Assembly (NCBI GenBank): GCA_002390045.1
Contig: DGSB01000077.1
Location: 1 to 53,421 of the forward strand
Length of the DNA stretch: 53,421 nt
Direction: 5' to 3'
Source of the DNA: Fibrobacter sp. UBA4373
GTDB taxonomy: Bacteria > Fibrobacterota > Fibrobacteria > Fibrobacterales > Fibrobacteraceae
A program made the translations under genes and the position numbers. The notes under the pieces are model-generated. The model worked only from the letters and a program-made list of their open reading frames with translations. It ran no database searches and was not told the origin of the DNA. Below, one piece after another: positions 15,675-24,126 of this stretch; the stretch's first letter is position 1, and each line of letters starts with the position of its first letter.

Positions 15675-16366
15675 TTGGCTCTCCAGGACAATCGGTACGT
15701 GATGAGACTGATTCCGTACAAAAGAAGCATGGGGATTGCAATCCAGAAAAGCGAAAGCAAATCAGGAGGGGTCACGATTGCCGCAAAAAGGGCTGTCAAA
15801 AAAACGATGATTCGAAAATGCCTTTGCAGAAAAGATTTGTCGAAAATTCCCGTACGTCCGAGGAATGCCGCCGCTACCGGCATTTGAAAAATCAGCGCAA
15901 AAAGCATTTCAAACCGGAAGAGGAACGATACATAAGACGTCTGCGACCACATCTGGACGGCGGAATCCGAATATCTGGAAAGGAAAGAAAATAAAAAGGG
16001 AATCGCCAAAAAGTAAGCGAAGGCGGCGCCTGCAAAAAAGAGAAGGCTTGCCGTAAGAACGGAAAAAAGGAATGTTCTTTTGCGGGCTTCTGGAACGGCC
16101 GGGACGCAAAAGGCGTAAGCGTGGTACAAAAAAATGGGCGAACATACCAAAGCCGACATCAGGCAGGCGACGAGCAGATTTACCGAAATGCCTTCCGCGG
16201 GCGAAAGGTTTACCAGGGTAACAAATTCGGAATGGCAAAGCGGATACTGGATGACAGACCACAGATAGGGAAAAAGATAAAAGGCTCCCGCTGCGACAAC
16301 AGTAAAACAGCCGAGACAAATGAAAAGTCTCGAACGGAGTTCCTGAAAATGTTCAGAGAGCTCCAT
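15671..16366 (-). CDS. tatC: Sec-independent protein translocase TatC
   Basis: The 231-residue inner-membrane protein has six predicted helices. TatC is the receptor for twin-arginine signal peptides. The N-terminal motif is typical (MELSEHFQELRSRL, with the conserved Glu-Leu-Arg), followed by a large first periplasmic loop, SPIFLYHAYAFCVPAVPEARKR (equivalent to the PxxYQxWxFxxPGL region) and YFLAIPFLFSFLSRY. AAGGA precedes the ATG by nine bases. tatA lies 12 bases upstream, and the TatB-fusion gene overlaps its stop, so one operon encodes the translocase. Confidence 0.95.
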   Translation of the reverse strand: MELSEHFQELRSRLFICLGCFTVVAAGAFYLFPYLWSVIQYPLCHSEFVTLVNLSPAEGISVNLLVACLMSALVCSPIFLYHAYAFCVPAVPEARKRTFLFSVLTASLLFFAGAAFAYFLAIPFLFSFLSRYSDSAVQMWSQTSYVSFLFRFEMLFALIFQMPVAAAFLGRTGIFDKSFLQRHFRIIVFLTALFAAIVTPPDLLSLFWIAIPMLLLYGISLITYRLSWRAK

Positions 16367-16378
16367 CGTTCAAGGTCC

Positions 16379-16567
16379 TTATGCGTTTTCGTCGAAATCT
16401 TTTTTTGAATCGTCGGAAGCTTTTTTGTCTTCCACTTCTTTCTTCGCTTTGCGAAATTCGCGGAGCGCTTTTCCTAAAGAGGCTCCAAGTTCCGGAATAC
16501 GGCGAGCGCCTAACAGGAGGATCGCCAAGAAAACCAACAAGAGAAGTTCTGGAATTCCAATGCCCAT
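16379..16567 (-). CDS. tatA: Sec-independent protein translocase TatA
   Basis: The 62-residue protein has the TatA layout: a short N-terminus with GIPELL, a single membrane helix, the GARRIPELGASLGKALREF hinge and amphipathic helix, and a Lys/Asp-rich tail. TatA oligomers form the protein-conducting part of the Tat pathway. GAGG precedes ATG 16567. The gene starts seven bases after the RNase D stop and is followed by tatC. Confidence 0.95.
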   Translation of the reverse strand: MGIGIPELLLLVFLAILLLGARRIPELGASLGKALREFRKAKKEVEDKKASDDSKKDFDENA

Positions 16568-16574
16568 AAAGACC

Positions 16575-17708
16575 TCAGCGGGTTAATTTGTTGTGCAAAA
16601 TGCCGTTCCAGATAGAGCGTTGCCAGTTTAAGAAATGCGCCGCATTGTAACGGTCATCCCAGGTTGAACCGATAGGGGTGGCTAGGGCTATCAATTGGGT
16701 GCGGTTGGCAAGCATAGCTCCATCTAAATGGAGTTCCGAAGCTCGTTCGTTTCGCCATTCCTTGAGCGTGTCAATCAGTTCTCCGTCGGGGCTGATTTGA
16801 GGTGGCGGAGTCTTTTGCGTCTCTTCGGGCCATTCCGACTCCGGAACCTGCATGGCGCTTTCGAGCATGGCAATGAATTCGTTCCGACGTTCCCCAAAAA
16901 AGTTGCGGGGAAGTTTCGGCAGGTATTCTTCGCGGACTTCGGGGAAGGAGTACGTTGCAGAACGCACGATGGCTAGCATCAGCTCGTTCCCTAAAACTTT
17001 GTAAGTCGGGCGGTCAAGTTTTTCGGCTTCCTTTTCGCGCCATTCCCAAATGTGCTTCAAGATGTTCAGGGATTTAGACTGCAACCGGAAAGAACCGGAA
17101 ATGCGCCAGCGTTCAGGATCTTCTTCCTTTTTTTGGCGAGCCTTTTCAATCAGCTCGTTACAGGTTTCGATCATCCAGGAGAACTTGCCTTGAGCTTTGA
17201 GCTGTTCGCCAAGCTTTGCGCAGAGCTCGTGCAAATAGAAAGTGTCATGGATGGCGTATTCGCACATGTCCGGTGGAAGCGGGCGCGTCGTCCAGTCGGA
17301 CTTTTGGTTGTCCTTGGGAAGATCGACTCCGAAATATTTGCGGACAAGGCTTGCGTAGCCCAGACCTTCTTCTCCGAGAAATTTGGCGGCGATCATCGTG
17401 TCGAAAACGTGCTTTGGCGAGAATTGGTAATGATGCCAAAGCATTCGCAGATCATAATCGGCTCCGTGCAAAATCAAGCTGTTCATGGCACGGGTCTTGA
17501 AGATCGGGGTGATGTCAATCGGAGCAAACGGATCGACGATGTAATGATGTTCACCGATGGTAATCTGTATCAAGCAGAGACGTACCGTATAATGGTACAT
17601 CGAATCGGCTTCGGTGTCGACTGCTGCGATTTCGTAGTGGGAAAGATCCTCGAGAAGTTTGTCGAGAGATTCTTTGTCGGCTACGAGAATGTACGGATCG
17701 TTTACCAT
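16575..17708 (-). CDS. rnd: Ribonuclease D (DEDDy 3'-5' exonuclease with two HRDC domains)
   Basis: The 377-residue enzyme trims the 3' ends of tRNA and other stable RNA precursors. The exonuclease core carries the DEDDy residues: VDTEAD (Asp31, Glu33), HGADYDLRML (Asp86) and YAIHD (Tyr151, Asp155). Two HRDC domains follow, at about 205-265 (WEWREKEAEKLDRPTYKVLG) and 310-350 (LKEWRNERASEL). The start codon has no Shine-Dalgarno sequence; a TATATT box ends nine bases before it. It heads the tight run rnd-tatA-tatC-fusion-methyltransferases-ung. Confidence 0.93.
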   Translation of the reverse strand: MVNDPYILVADKESLDKLLEDLSHYEIAAVDTEADSMYHYTVRLCLIQITIGEHHYIVDPFAPIDITPIFKTRAMNSLILHGADYDLRMLWHHYQFSPKHVFDTMIAAKFLGEEGLGYASLVRKYFGVDLPKDNQKSDWTTRPLPPDMCEYAIHDTFYLHELCAKLGEQLKAQGKFSWMIETCNELIEKARQKKEEDPERWRISGSFRLQSKSLNILKHIWEWREKEAEKLDRPTYKVLGNELMLAIVRSATYSFPEVREEYLPKLPRNFFGERRNEFIAMLESAMQVPESEWPEETQKTPPPQISPDGELIDTLKEWRNERASELHLDGAMLANRTQLIALATPIGSTWDDRYNAAHFLNWQRSIWNGILHNKLTR

Positions 17709-17717
17709 TTGAATTGC

Positions 17718-17723
17718 AATATA
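17718..17723 (-). promoter_or_regulatory. TATATT -10-like box before rnd
   Basis: On the reverse strand TATATT ends nine bases before the rnd ATG at 17708, in the 20-base gap after the M23 gene. No -35 consensus and no Shine-Dalgarno sequence are visible. It may drive a leaderless transcript of the rnd-tat-ung run. Confidence 0.4.
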
Positions 17724-17728
17724 AATAC

Positions 17729-19612
17729 TTATTCTTCAGTCGGTGCGGTAGGCACCGTAATTTCAAACGTTTTAACGTTTCCTACTTCATCTTGAATGCG
17801 GACCTTAAAGCTCTTGCCGGCTTGGGATAAATCGTTCAAGACGAATACGAGTTCTTGGGGCTCGGAATCATATTCCGCATAAATGTATGGAACGCCCTTG
17901 GCAAAAGCTTGAATTGCATTCCCGTTTTCGATGCCGGATTCCTTTTCGATTACCGGAATTCGGACAACGGGAGACAGTTTTCCTGCGATGACTGCGGAAT
18001 CCAATCGCGCTTCTCCGAGTTCCGGGGCTGTGTTATCTTGGATGAATCCGATGTCGCGAATTTCATTCATGCTTGTAAAACGGGTCTGTTTCGTCTTTTT
18101 TTGTTTGCTGAAGTAGAACCAACGACGGGATGTTTCGCCCAAGTAGTAGAGCGGAGCGCTTGCAAGATTGGCATCAAACGATACTGTCCAACTTCCCCAA
18201 AAGTGCAATCCTTTCGGATGAAATTCATATGCGGGAACGCTATCGTTTTGAAACTTGCGAATGCCGAGGGCTCTTGTCCAAGGAACGTCCGAAAGCTTTG
18301 TCACGTTTTGTGAAATCTTTTTTTCTTGAAATTCGGTTTCCCAGTTGAAATCCTGGGCGTCAGCCGGAATTTCTGTAACGCGGATGGTATCTGTTTTCCC
18401 GTTTTGTTCCAAGCGGATTTCGTCGAGATCTGGGAATATGGCCAGTATTTTCCCAAGAGGAATGGGTGCCGCTGCAAATTCCTTGCAGGGATTCAACGGC
18501 TTGCTTTCACTGTCTGCGATTGGCTTCCCTTTGCTGAAAAAGAGAAAATCTGTTTTCAGAGAATCTGACTGGCAAAGGTCTAGTCCGATCCAGGTGCGGC
18601 TTAAGAACGTGAACATTTCCGGCTTTTGATTTTTTCCGCGCATCATCGGCTTTTTGCCTTCGCAGGATTCTGCGAGGATAAGTCTTCTCTTGGAAACGCG
18701 GTAGGTCATGTCTTCGGTTTCAAATTCAAGCGTATCGTCTTTTGTTAATTTGTATGGATTAGGGATGTAATGCCAATCGCCTGCGGTATCGGCTTCTTCT
18801 GCCCAAAGGAGCTCTTCCCGGATTTGAAGCATGTTTGAAAATTTCAACGTATCCTTGATGATTTCTCCGAGGATTGTATTTCCTTTTTTGAGCGTTACAC
18901 GTCGAACGGACATCGGGTTTTCGAGAGGTTCCCGACTGTAATCTGCAATTTTAAACGTAAAACGGAGGGAGTCTTCACGATTGTGAATGTCGGGGACTTC
19001 CAAGCATCCGTTTTTCAAGGCTTCTTCACCGGTAATCGAAACGTCTTCGCCTTGGAATACGGCGGCTCCGAGAATCTGAGGGTCCAGGGTATCGCCACAG
19101 AGGGTGCCGTGATGGCAAGGGTTCAAAATCGATTCCCCGGATCGAAGTTCCAAGTGCAAATGGGGATTCCCGATTCCAGAGCTTCCCGTATAAGAAAGTG
19201 TATCCCCTTTTTGAAAGGCGGGAATTTTCGGATGGTCGATCGAGATGTCGTTCTTTTTGGTTTTCTTCTGCGTGTAGCGGATTAGAGAATCCAGCTTTTT
19301 AGAAAATCCGCTTTGATGCGCAAAGACCCATGTGCGCCCGAGCTTATCTTCAAAATAGATCACTTTGCCATAGCCGTATGGGGACATCTTGACTTGGACA
19401 ATTTTCCCGTCTTCTGGCGCAATGGAAGGGAAGCCTTCTTGCATTTCTGTTGAATAATCTACGCCTGCATGGTAACGGGTTCCCCGGCTTTCTCCGAAGG
19501 AACTGGTCAAATAGCCTAGTTTTCCAAAGGGAACGTAAAGAGAATCTTCTGCAAAAAGGACTCCTGCAGAAAAAGCAAGAGCCCCCAAAAAAATCCCCAT
19601 CCAAAGTTTCAT
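17729..19612 (-). CDS. Secreted M23-family (LytM-type) metallopeptidase-like protein with long C-terminal region
   Basis: The 627-residue protein has a signal peptide (MKLWMGIFLGALAFSAGVLFA) and an M23 domain at about 25-180. Zinc ligands are visible: YHAGVDYS (His48, Asp52) and NPHLHLEL (HxH, last His153); FAHQSG is also typical. The remaining 450 residues are beta-rich, with Tyr/Trp-rich strands and no recognised domain. It is probably a periplasmic or surface peptidoglycan hydrolase, or a cell-separation factor. I chose ATG 19612 because AAGGA lies eight bases upstream; the alternative TTG two codons earlier lies too close. The gap to the CBM9-like gene is 17 bases. Confidence 0.88.
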   Translation of the reverse strand: MKLWMGIFLGALAFSAGVLFAEDSLYVPFGKLGYLTSSFGESRGTRYHAGVDYSTEMQEGFPSIAPEDGKIVQVKMSPYGYGKVIYFEDKLGRTWVFAHQSGFSKKLDSLIRYTQKKTKKNDISIDHPKIPAFQKGDTLSYTGSSGIGNPHLHLELRSGESILNPCHHGTLCGDTLDPQILGAAVFQGEDVSITGEEALKNGCLEVPDIHNREDSLRFTFKIADYSREPLENPMSVRRVTLKKGNTILGEIIKDTLKFSNMLQIREELLWAEEADTAGDWHYIPNPYKLTKDDTLEFETEDMTYRVSKRRLILAESCEGKKPMMRGKNQKPEMFTFLSRTWIGLDLCQSDSLKTDFLFFSKGKPIADSESKPLNPCKEFAAAPIPLGKILAIFPDLDEIRLEQNGKTDTIRVTEIPADAQDFNWETEFQEKKISQNVTKLSDVPWTRALGIRKFQNDSVPAYEFHPKGLHFWGSWTVSFDANLASAPLYYLGETSRRWFYFSKQKKTKQTRFTSMNEIRDIGFIQDNTAPELGEARLDSAVIAGKLSPVVRIPVIEKESGIENGNAIQAFAKGVPYIYAEYDSEPQELVFVLNDLSQAGKSFKVRIQDEVGNVKTFEITVPTAPTEE

Positions 19613-19629
19613 GTCCAAAATCCTTGCTG

Positions 19630-20181
19630 TTAGATAATTTTCTTAAAGAATCGGGGCTGGTGAAAATCGGGCTTGTCGGTGTTAATCGGAAAATGCACCA
19701 GATAGTGGGGACGGCGAGTCTTGTCTCCGCACTTGTAAATGTTTCCGTAAATTTCTTCACTCGAAAGATTGTGGCTTCCGAAGAGGAATCCTGGAATGGA
19801 AACCTTGAGTTCCCAGGTGACTTTGCCGTCTTCAAATACCGGTTCCTTGACCGAACGCAGAATATGGGAATATTGCGTCTGTAAAAATTCCTTGCGATGT
19901 TCCCGGTTTAATCCGCGGGCTGCATAGCAAAAACCCTTGCTTGTGAATTCAAAATTGATGTATTCATTTGCCGAATTGAGGGCTTTAATAAAGATTTCGA
20001 CGCAGCTATCTTCCCAGGCGTGGCCACCGTCATGGTCGACGGTAGCTGCGTAGCAGGAATCCGGTTCCGTTACCTGAAAGCGGACATGCAGAAAATGGTG
20101 ATCTTTTAAAACGTGTACAACGACACTGGGAAGCGTATTTTCGTCGCCGTTATCCCAACGGCCATTAGGAATAAGTTTCAT
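19630..20181 (-). CDS. Carbohydrate-binding family 9-like domain protein
   Basis: The 183-residue single-domain protein has no signal peptide. It contains features of CBM9-like domains: WDNGDENTLPS near the start, FLHVRFQVTEPDS, the conserved HAWEDSCVEIFI strand, NEYINFEFTSKGFCYAARG, VTWELKVSIPGFLFG and a final IYGNIYKCGDKT segment. Such domains bind sugars in secreted enzymes; free cytoplasmic copies of unclear role are common in FCB bacteria. It lies just upstream of the M23 gene on the same strand and diverges from tolQ. No Shine-Dalgarno sequence is seen; a TTATTA box ends ten bases before the ATG. Confidence 0.78.
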   Translation of the reverse strand: MKLIPNGRWDNGDENTLPSVVVHVLKDHHFLHVRFQVTEPDSCYAATVDHDGGHAWEDSCVEIFIKALNSANEYINFEFTSKGFCYAARGLNREHRKEFLQTQYSHILRSVKEPVFEDGKVTWELKVSIPGFLFGSHNLSSEEIYGNIYKCGDKTRRPHYLVHFPINTDKPDFHQPRFFKKII

Positions 20182-20252
20182 GTTTGAAATCTAATAACAT
20201 TTTTGTCGGTGTAAATTTACTAGATTGATTTTTGACTTTTTAGGGAGGCTTC

Positions 20253-20942
20253 ATGCTCGATTTGCCTGTTATCCAAATGGTTCGAGAATCCGACATTGCA
20301 ACGATGGTTATCCTTTGCATTTTGGCGATTATGTCCTTGATGTGCTGGGGGATCATTATTGTTAAGATGGTTTTCTTTCGTAAAAATCAGCATGCCAATG
20401 CACTCTTCTACCGCAAGTTCGAAAAGATCGAACGCTTTGTGGATTTAAAAGATCTTTGCGATACGAGCGGAGCGAGCGCTTTGAAGAGTTTGACGGAAGA
20501 AGTTTTGATCGAAGCTTCCAAGTTCAGCAATTTTGTGAGTTACGATTCCATTCAGCATCGCGCGTCCCTTTTGGAAGATACCATCCAACGTTCGATTGAA
20601 GGCATTCGGTTGAGCGAAAACCGTCATGTGAACTTCCTTGGCATGTGCGCGAATTTGGCGCCTTTCTTCGGGCTTCTCGGAACTGTCTGGGGAATTATGA
20701 GCGCCTTTTTTGAAATCGGCCGGCATGGTTCTGCGGATTTGGCTGTGGTCGCTCCGGGTATCGCGATGGCTCTGATTACAACGGTCGCAGGGCTTGTGGT
20801 GGCTATTCCGGCTTCGGGTGCGTACAATATTTTTGTGTCTCGCACGGGTGAAAATGAAATCGCCTATTACAACTTTGGTAGCCGTATGCTCAGTCTATTT
20901 AAGCGCGGTGACCTCCTCGCTCTTGAAGAAGTGGCTGGTTAA
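20253..20942 (+). CDS. tolQ: TolQ (MotA/TolQ/ExbB proton channel family)
   Basis: The 229-residue inner-membrane protein has three helices (about 14-34, 130-155 and 165-190). The family signature lies around FLGMCANLAPFFGLLGTVWGIMSAF and AMALITTVAGLVVAIPA. TolQ forms the proton-driven motor with TolR that energises TolA during outer-membrane constriction. GGGAGG precedes the ATG by four bases. It is the first gene of a complete tol-pal operon, nine bases before tolR. ExbB is the alternative name, but the downstream tolB and pal decide for TolQ. Confidence 0.93.
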   Translation: MLDLPVIQMVRESDIATMVILCILAIMSLMCWGIIIVKMVFFRKNQHANALFYRKFEKIERFVDLKDLCDTSGASALKSLTEEVLIEASKFSNFVSYDSIQHRASLLEDTIQRSIEGIRLSENRHVNFLGMCANLAPFFGLLGTVWGIMSAFFEIGRHGSADLAVVAPGIAMALITTVAGLVVAIPASGAYNIFVSRTGENEIAYYNFGSRMLSLFKRGDLLALEEVAG

Positions 20943-20951
20943 GGAGTTCCT

Positions 20952-21344
20952 GTGAAACGTAGTCGTGGTAAACCGATTAACCAGGAAATGAACCTGACGA
21001 ACATGATCGACGTCGTGTTCGCAATTCTCATCGTGTTCTTGATTTCTGCGCCTTTGATGAGTCAAGGGATTAAGGTGGAACTTCCGAAGGCGGAAGCCCC
21101 GACAATGGAACAGGAAAAATTGCTGAAGGTTTCCATCAACAAGCAGAATGAAATTTACATTGCGGATATGAAAGTGGAGCTGAACGATTTCAACAACATT
21201 TTCAAGTCCTTGTGGGACGGCAATATGCCGGTCGTCATTAATGCCGATGAAGCGGTGAATTATGGCAAAGTGATGAAGGTTGTTTCGCTTGTGCAACAGG
21301 CGGGCGTTACCAAACTCGGCTTTTTGACTCTCCCTGAAAAATAA
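20952..21344 (+). CDS. tolR: TolR (ExbD/TolR family)
   Basis: The 130-residue protein has a short cytoplasmic N-terminus, one membrane helix carrying the essential Asp (Asp20 in NMIDVVFAILIVFL), and a periplasmic domain with the ELPKAEAP start and a VSINKQNEIYI strand. It converts proton flow into movement with TolQ. It starts with GTG, with AAGGAG five bases upstream. It lies between tolQ and the tolA-like gene. Confidence 0.93.
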   Translation: MKRSRGKPINQEMNLTNMIDVVFAILIVFLISAPLMSQGIKVELPKAEAPTMEQEKLLKVSINKQNEIYIADMKVELNDFNNIFKSLWDGNMPVVINADEAVNYGKVMKVVSLVQQAGVTKLGFLTLPEK

Positions 21345-21358
21345 AGCGATTTTATCGA

Positions 21359-22132
21359 ATGGCAGAAAAGAAAAAACAAGATATGTCCCCATTCTTCCAG
21401 AGTGGCTGGTGCGGCAAGCTTCCGAAGATTGTCGTCGTTTCCTTGTGTTTTCATTTGCTGATTCTCGGTGCCGTGGTCGTTTTGAACAAGTTGAATTTTG
21501 AACGAGAACCGGAACCGGTCAAAATATTTGAACTGGTACAGGTGCAACAGCCGCACAAGGTCGCTCCACCCAAGGCTCAACCCAAAAAGCAACCGCCGAA
21601 GCCGCAGCCCGAGCCGCCTAAAGAAGTCAAAAAGGAACAGCCAAAACCGAAGCCGGAAGTGAAAAAGGAGCTTCCGCCGGAACCGAAAATCGCAAAGGAA
21701 GAACCGAAGCCCGAGCCGGAGCCGCAACCCGAACCGGAACCTCCCAAGGAAGAATCTGTCGAAGAAACGATGGATCTCCCCGATGACATGGATCTTCCCG
21801 ATGAAATCGCGGAAGCGTCCGGACTAAACCCGGTTGGCTATGTGGATATGGATCCGCTGATGCAAGTGTATCTTGAACGCTTAAAGCAGATTATTATGCA
21901 GCATTTTAATCCGCCTTCGGGATTGACTGTTTCTAAGAGTACCAAGACTTCAGTCCAGTTTACCGTAGACCGCTTTGGAAACATCACGAACATTTCCTTA
22001 AAACGGTCTTCCGGAAATAAAACTTGGGACCATCTTTCGATGCGTGCCGTGAAAATTTCCAAGCTTCCGGAGCTCCCTCCCAATTACCGTGCCCCTGCGC
22101 TTTCGCTCAACTTTAACTTTACGCCGAATTGA
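21359..22132 (+). CDS. tolA: TolA/TonB-like energy transducer
   Basis: The 257-residue protein has one N-terminal membrane helix (about residues 22-42). A Pro/Lys/Glu-rich spacer at 62-130 (repeats of the KPQPE type) can span the periplasm, an acidic stretch follows (DLPDDMDLPDE), and the C-terminal domain (about 165-257) contains FTVDRFGNITNISLKRSSGN and is of the TonB/TolA type. It links the TolQR motor to TolB and Pal. The spacer is TonB-like in composition, but the operon context favours the TolA role. Confidence 0.88.
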   Translation: MAEKKKQDMSPFFQSGWCGKLPKIVVVSLCFHLLILGAVVVLNKLNFEREPEPVKIFELVQVQQPHKVAPPKAQPKKQPPKPQPEPPKEVKKEQPKPKPEVKKELPPEPKIAKEEPKPEPEPQPEPEPPKEESVEETMDLPDDMDLPDEIAEASGLNPVGYVDMDPLMQVYLERLKQIIMQHFNPPSGLTVSKSTKTSVQFTVDRFGNITNISLKRSSGNKTWDHLSMRAVKISKLPELPPNYRAPALSLNFNFTPN

Positions 22133-22174
22133 GAAAACTCACAGCGGGGATAGTAAAAACTTTGTATTATTAAA

Positions 22175-23479
22175 ATGATGCTTTCGAAATTCAAATTATT
22201 CTTTTTAGCTCTTTTGGTTGCGTGTACAAGCTCTTTTGCGTTAATCGATACGATTTCCGTCGATGTGGGAATTGCTGTCACGAATACGATGCCAATCGGG
22301 CTCGTTCCGTTTGATCAGGACGGCCTGTTCGAAGCGGTGTCCGCAAAACCCGAAGAAGTTTTGAAACGGGACTTTGAACTTTCGGGACGCTTTTCGGTGG
22401 TGGAAAGCCCGACGTTCAAAATGGTTACGTTTGTCCGAGGCGGGGCAAAGTTTTACGTAACAGGTAAACTGCAAAAGGCAGAAGGTTCCAAGGTAAAGCT
22501 CGCTTGTTATCTGTATGCGACGCAGACCAAGGATTTGATTTTAGGAGAAGCCTATACGGTTTCTCAAAAGGATGTCCGCGCGGCCCTGCATGATTTTGTG
22601 GATAAAGTAATCAAACAGCTCTGGGGTGAATTCGGAGTGGCTTCGACGGAACTCGCCTGGGTTTCCAAAGTCGATGGCGTCAAGCAAATCGTCGTTGCGG
22701 ATTATGATGGCTATAACCGCCGTCAGCTCACGCACGATACGACCATCAGCATGATGCCGGCATGGACCAAGGACAACAATTCGATTGTCTATGTGAGTTT
22801 CCGCAATGGCAAGGCTCAACTTTTTGAACGGGAACTTTATACGAGTCGGGAACGTCGCCTGTTCCCCGATAAATCCCAAACATTTAGCCCGGCGGTGAAC
22901 CCGAAGACAGGTGAACTCTTGTTTGCGGCTATCCACGGGAATACAACGACTGTTTATCTCGGCGATCCCAAAACGGGAGCAAATCACAAGGTGATGTACG
23001 GCCGTGCTTCCCAGGTGAGCCCTTCGTGGAGTCCGTTTGGAACGGAAATCCTCTATACGAGTGACCGTGGCGGAAGTCCACAAATTTTTGTGATGGGCAA
23101 AGATGGCAGTGATGCTCGCCGAGTCACTTTTATGGGAAATTACAACGAACGCGCATCCTGGTCTCCGCAGGGGGATAGGATCGTTTACACATCGATGGAT
23201 GGCGGAAAAATGAACATTTACACCTGTGCCATCGACGGCTCGGATATTGTTCAGCTTACGAGCAATGCTGGCAATAACGAACACCCGACGTGGTCTCCGG
23301 ATGGAATGCTCATCGCTTTCTCCAGCGATCGTTCGGGATCGCATCAGATTTATATTATGCGGAAAGACGGCACAAACGTTACCCGTATCACGAACAGCGG
23401 GGACAATACCGCTCCGACATGGTCCTGGTATTCTCCGGAACGTCAAAAACAAATTTCTAATCAAAACGAAGGATGGTAG
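22175..23479 (+). CDS. tolB: TolB periplasmic beta-propeller
   Basis: The 434-residue protein has a signal peptide (ending around SSFA), an N-terminal TolB domain (about 25-150) and a beta-propeller of repeated units such as PAWTKDNNSIVYVSF, PSWSPFGTEILYTSDRGG, ASWSPQGDRIVYTS and PTWSPDGMLIAFSSDRSG. TolB binds Pal and is released by TolA. There is no Shine-Dalgarno sequence; TATTAT lies at 22165-22170, and the start could be ATG 22175 or ATG 22178. pal follows after four bases. Confidence 0.95.
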   Translation: MMLSKFKLFFLALLVACTSSFALIDTISVDVGIAVTNTMPIGLVPFDQDGLFEAVSAKPEEVLKRDFELSGRFSVVESPTFKMVTFVRGGAKFYVTGKLQKAEGSKVKLACYLYATQTKDLILGEAYTVSQKDVRAALHDFVDKVIKQLWGEFGVASTELAWVSKVDGVKQIVVADYDGYNRRQLTHDTTISMMPAWTKDNNSIVYVSFRNGKAQLFERELYTSRERRLFPDKSQTFSPAVNPKTGELLFAAIHGNTTTVYLGDPKTGANHKVMYGRASQVSPSWSPFGTEILYTSDRGGSPQIFVMGKDGSDARRVTFMGNYNERASWSPQGDRIVYTSMDGGKMNIYTCAIDGSDIVQLTSNAGNNEHPTWSPDGMLIAFSSDRSGSHQIYIMRKDGTNVTRITNSGDNTAPTWSWYSPERQKQISNQNEGW

Positions 23480-23483
23480 AAGA

Positions 23484-24071
23484 ATGAAGAAGATTTTGTT
23501 GCTTACAATTTCTGCAGCTGCGGCTTTTGCGATTGTCGCTTGCTCCAAGAATAAGCCGCCTGTAAACCCGGTGGTAAAAGAAGAACCTGCACAGACTGTT
23601 TCCGCAGAAGATTCTGCCGCAATCGCCAAGGCCAAAGCGGATTCCTTGGAAAAAGCTCGTCTCGAAGCGGAACGTCTTGAAGCCGAACGCCTCGAAGCGG
23701 AACGCGCCCGTGTAGAAAAACTGATTAACGAACTCATGTCGGATGACGTCTACTTTGACTTTGACAAGTCCGAACTCACCGAAAAGGCGAAGGAAATCTT
23801 GACTCAGGTTGGGGATATCCTTTTGAAGGAACCGCGCTTTGTCATCGTCGTGGAAGGCCATACGGATGCCCGTGGTACCGAAGATTACAACATGACGCTC
23901 GGTAGTAAGCGTGCGATGAAGGTGAAGGAATTCCTTTCGGCTTACGGCGTTGGAAATGAACGCATGGAAACGGTGAGCTATGGCAAGGAAAAGCCGAAGG
24001 CCGCTGGCGAAAGCGAAGAAGCTTATGCCCAGAACCGTCGCGCCAATTTCAAGGTCAATATCAAGAAGTAA
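23484..24071 (+). CDS. pal: Peptidoglycan-associated lipoprotein Pal
   Basis: The 195-residue outer-membrane lipoprotein has a lipobox at FAIVACSK (Ser after Cys, consistent with outer-membrane sorting). A Glu/Arg/Ala-rich coiled-coil stretch contains LEAER three times (about residues 50-72). The OmpA-like peptidoglycan-binding domain shows VYFDFDKSELTEKA, VEGHTDARGTEDYNM and QNRRANFKV. The lipobox fixes the start: ATG 23484, four bases after the tolB stop. The LEAER repeat is longer than in typical Pal proteins. Confidence 0.95.
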   Translation: MKKILLLTISAAAAFAIVACSKNKPPVNPVVKEEPAQTVSAEDSAAIAKAKADSLEKARLEAERLEAERLEAERARVEKLINELMSDDVYFDFDKSELTEKAKEILTQVGDILLKEPRFVIVVEGHTDARGTEDYNMTLGSKRAMKVKEFLSAYGVGNERMETVSYGKEKPKAAGESEEAYAQNRRANFKVNIKK

Positions 24072-24126
24072 TCCTTTTGAATTTCCCGGCTAGGAGCCGG
24101 GGAATGTCTTTGATTTTGAGGTTTCC

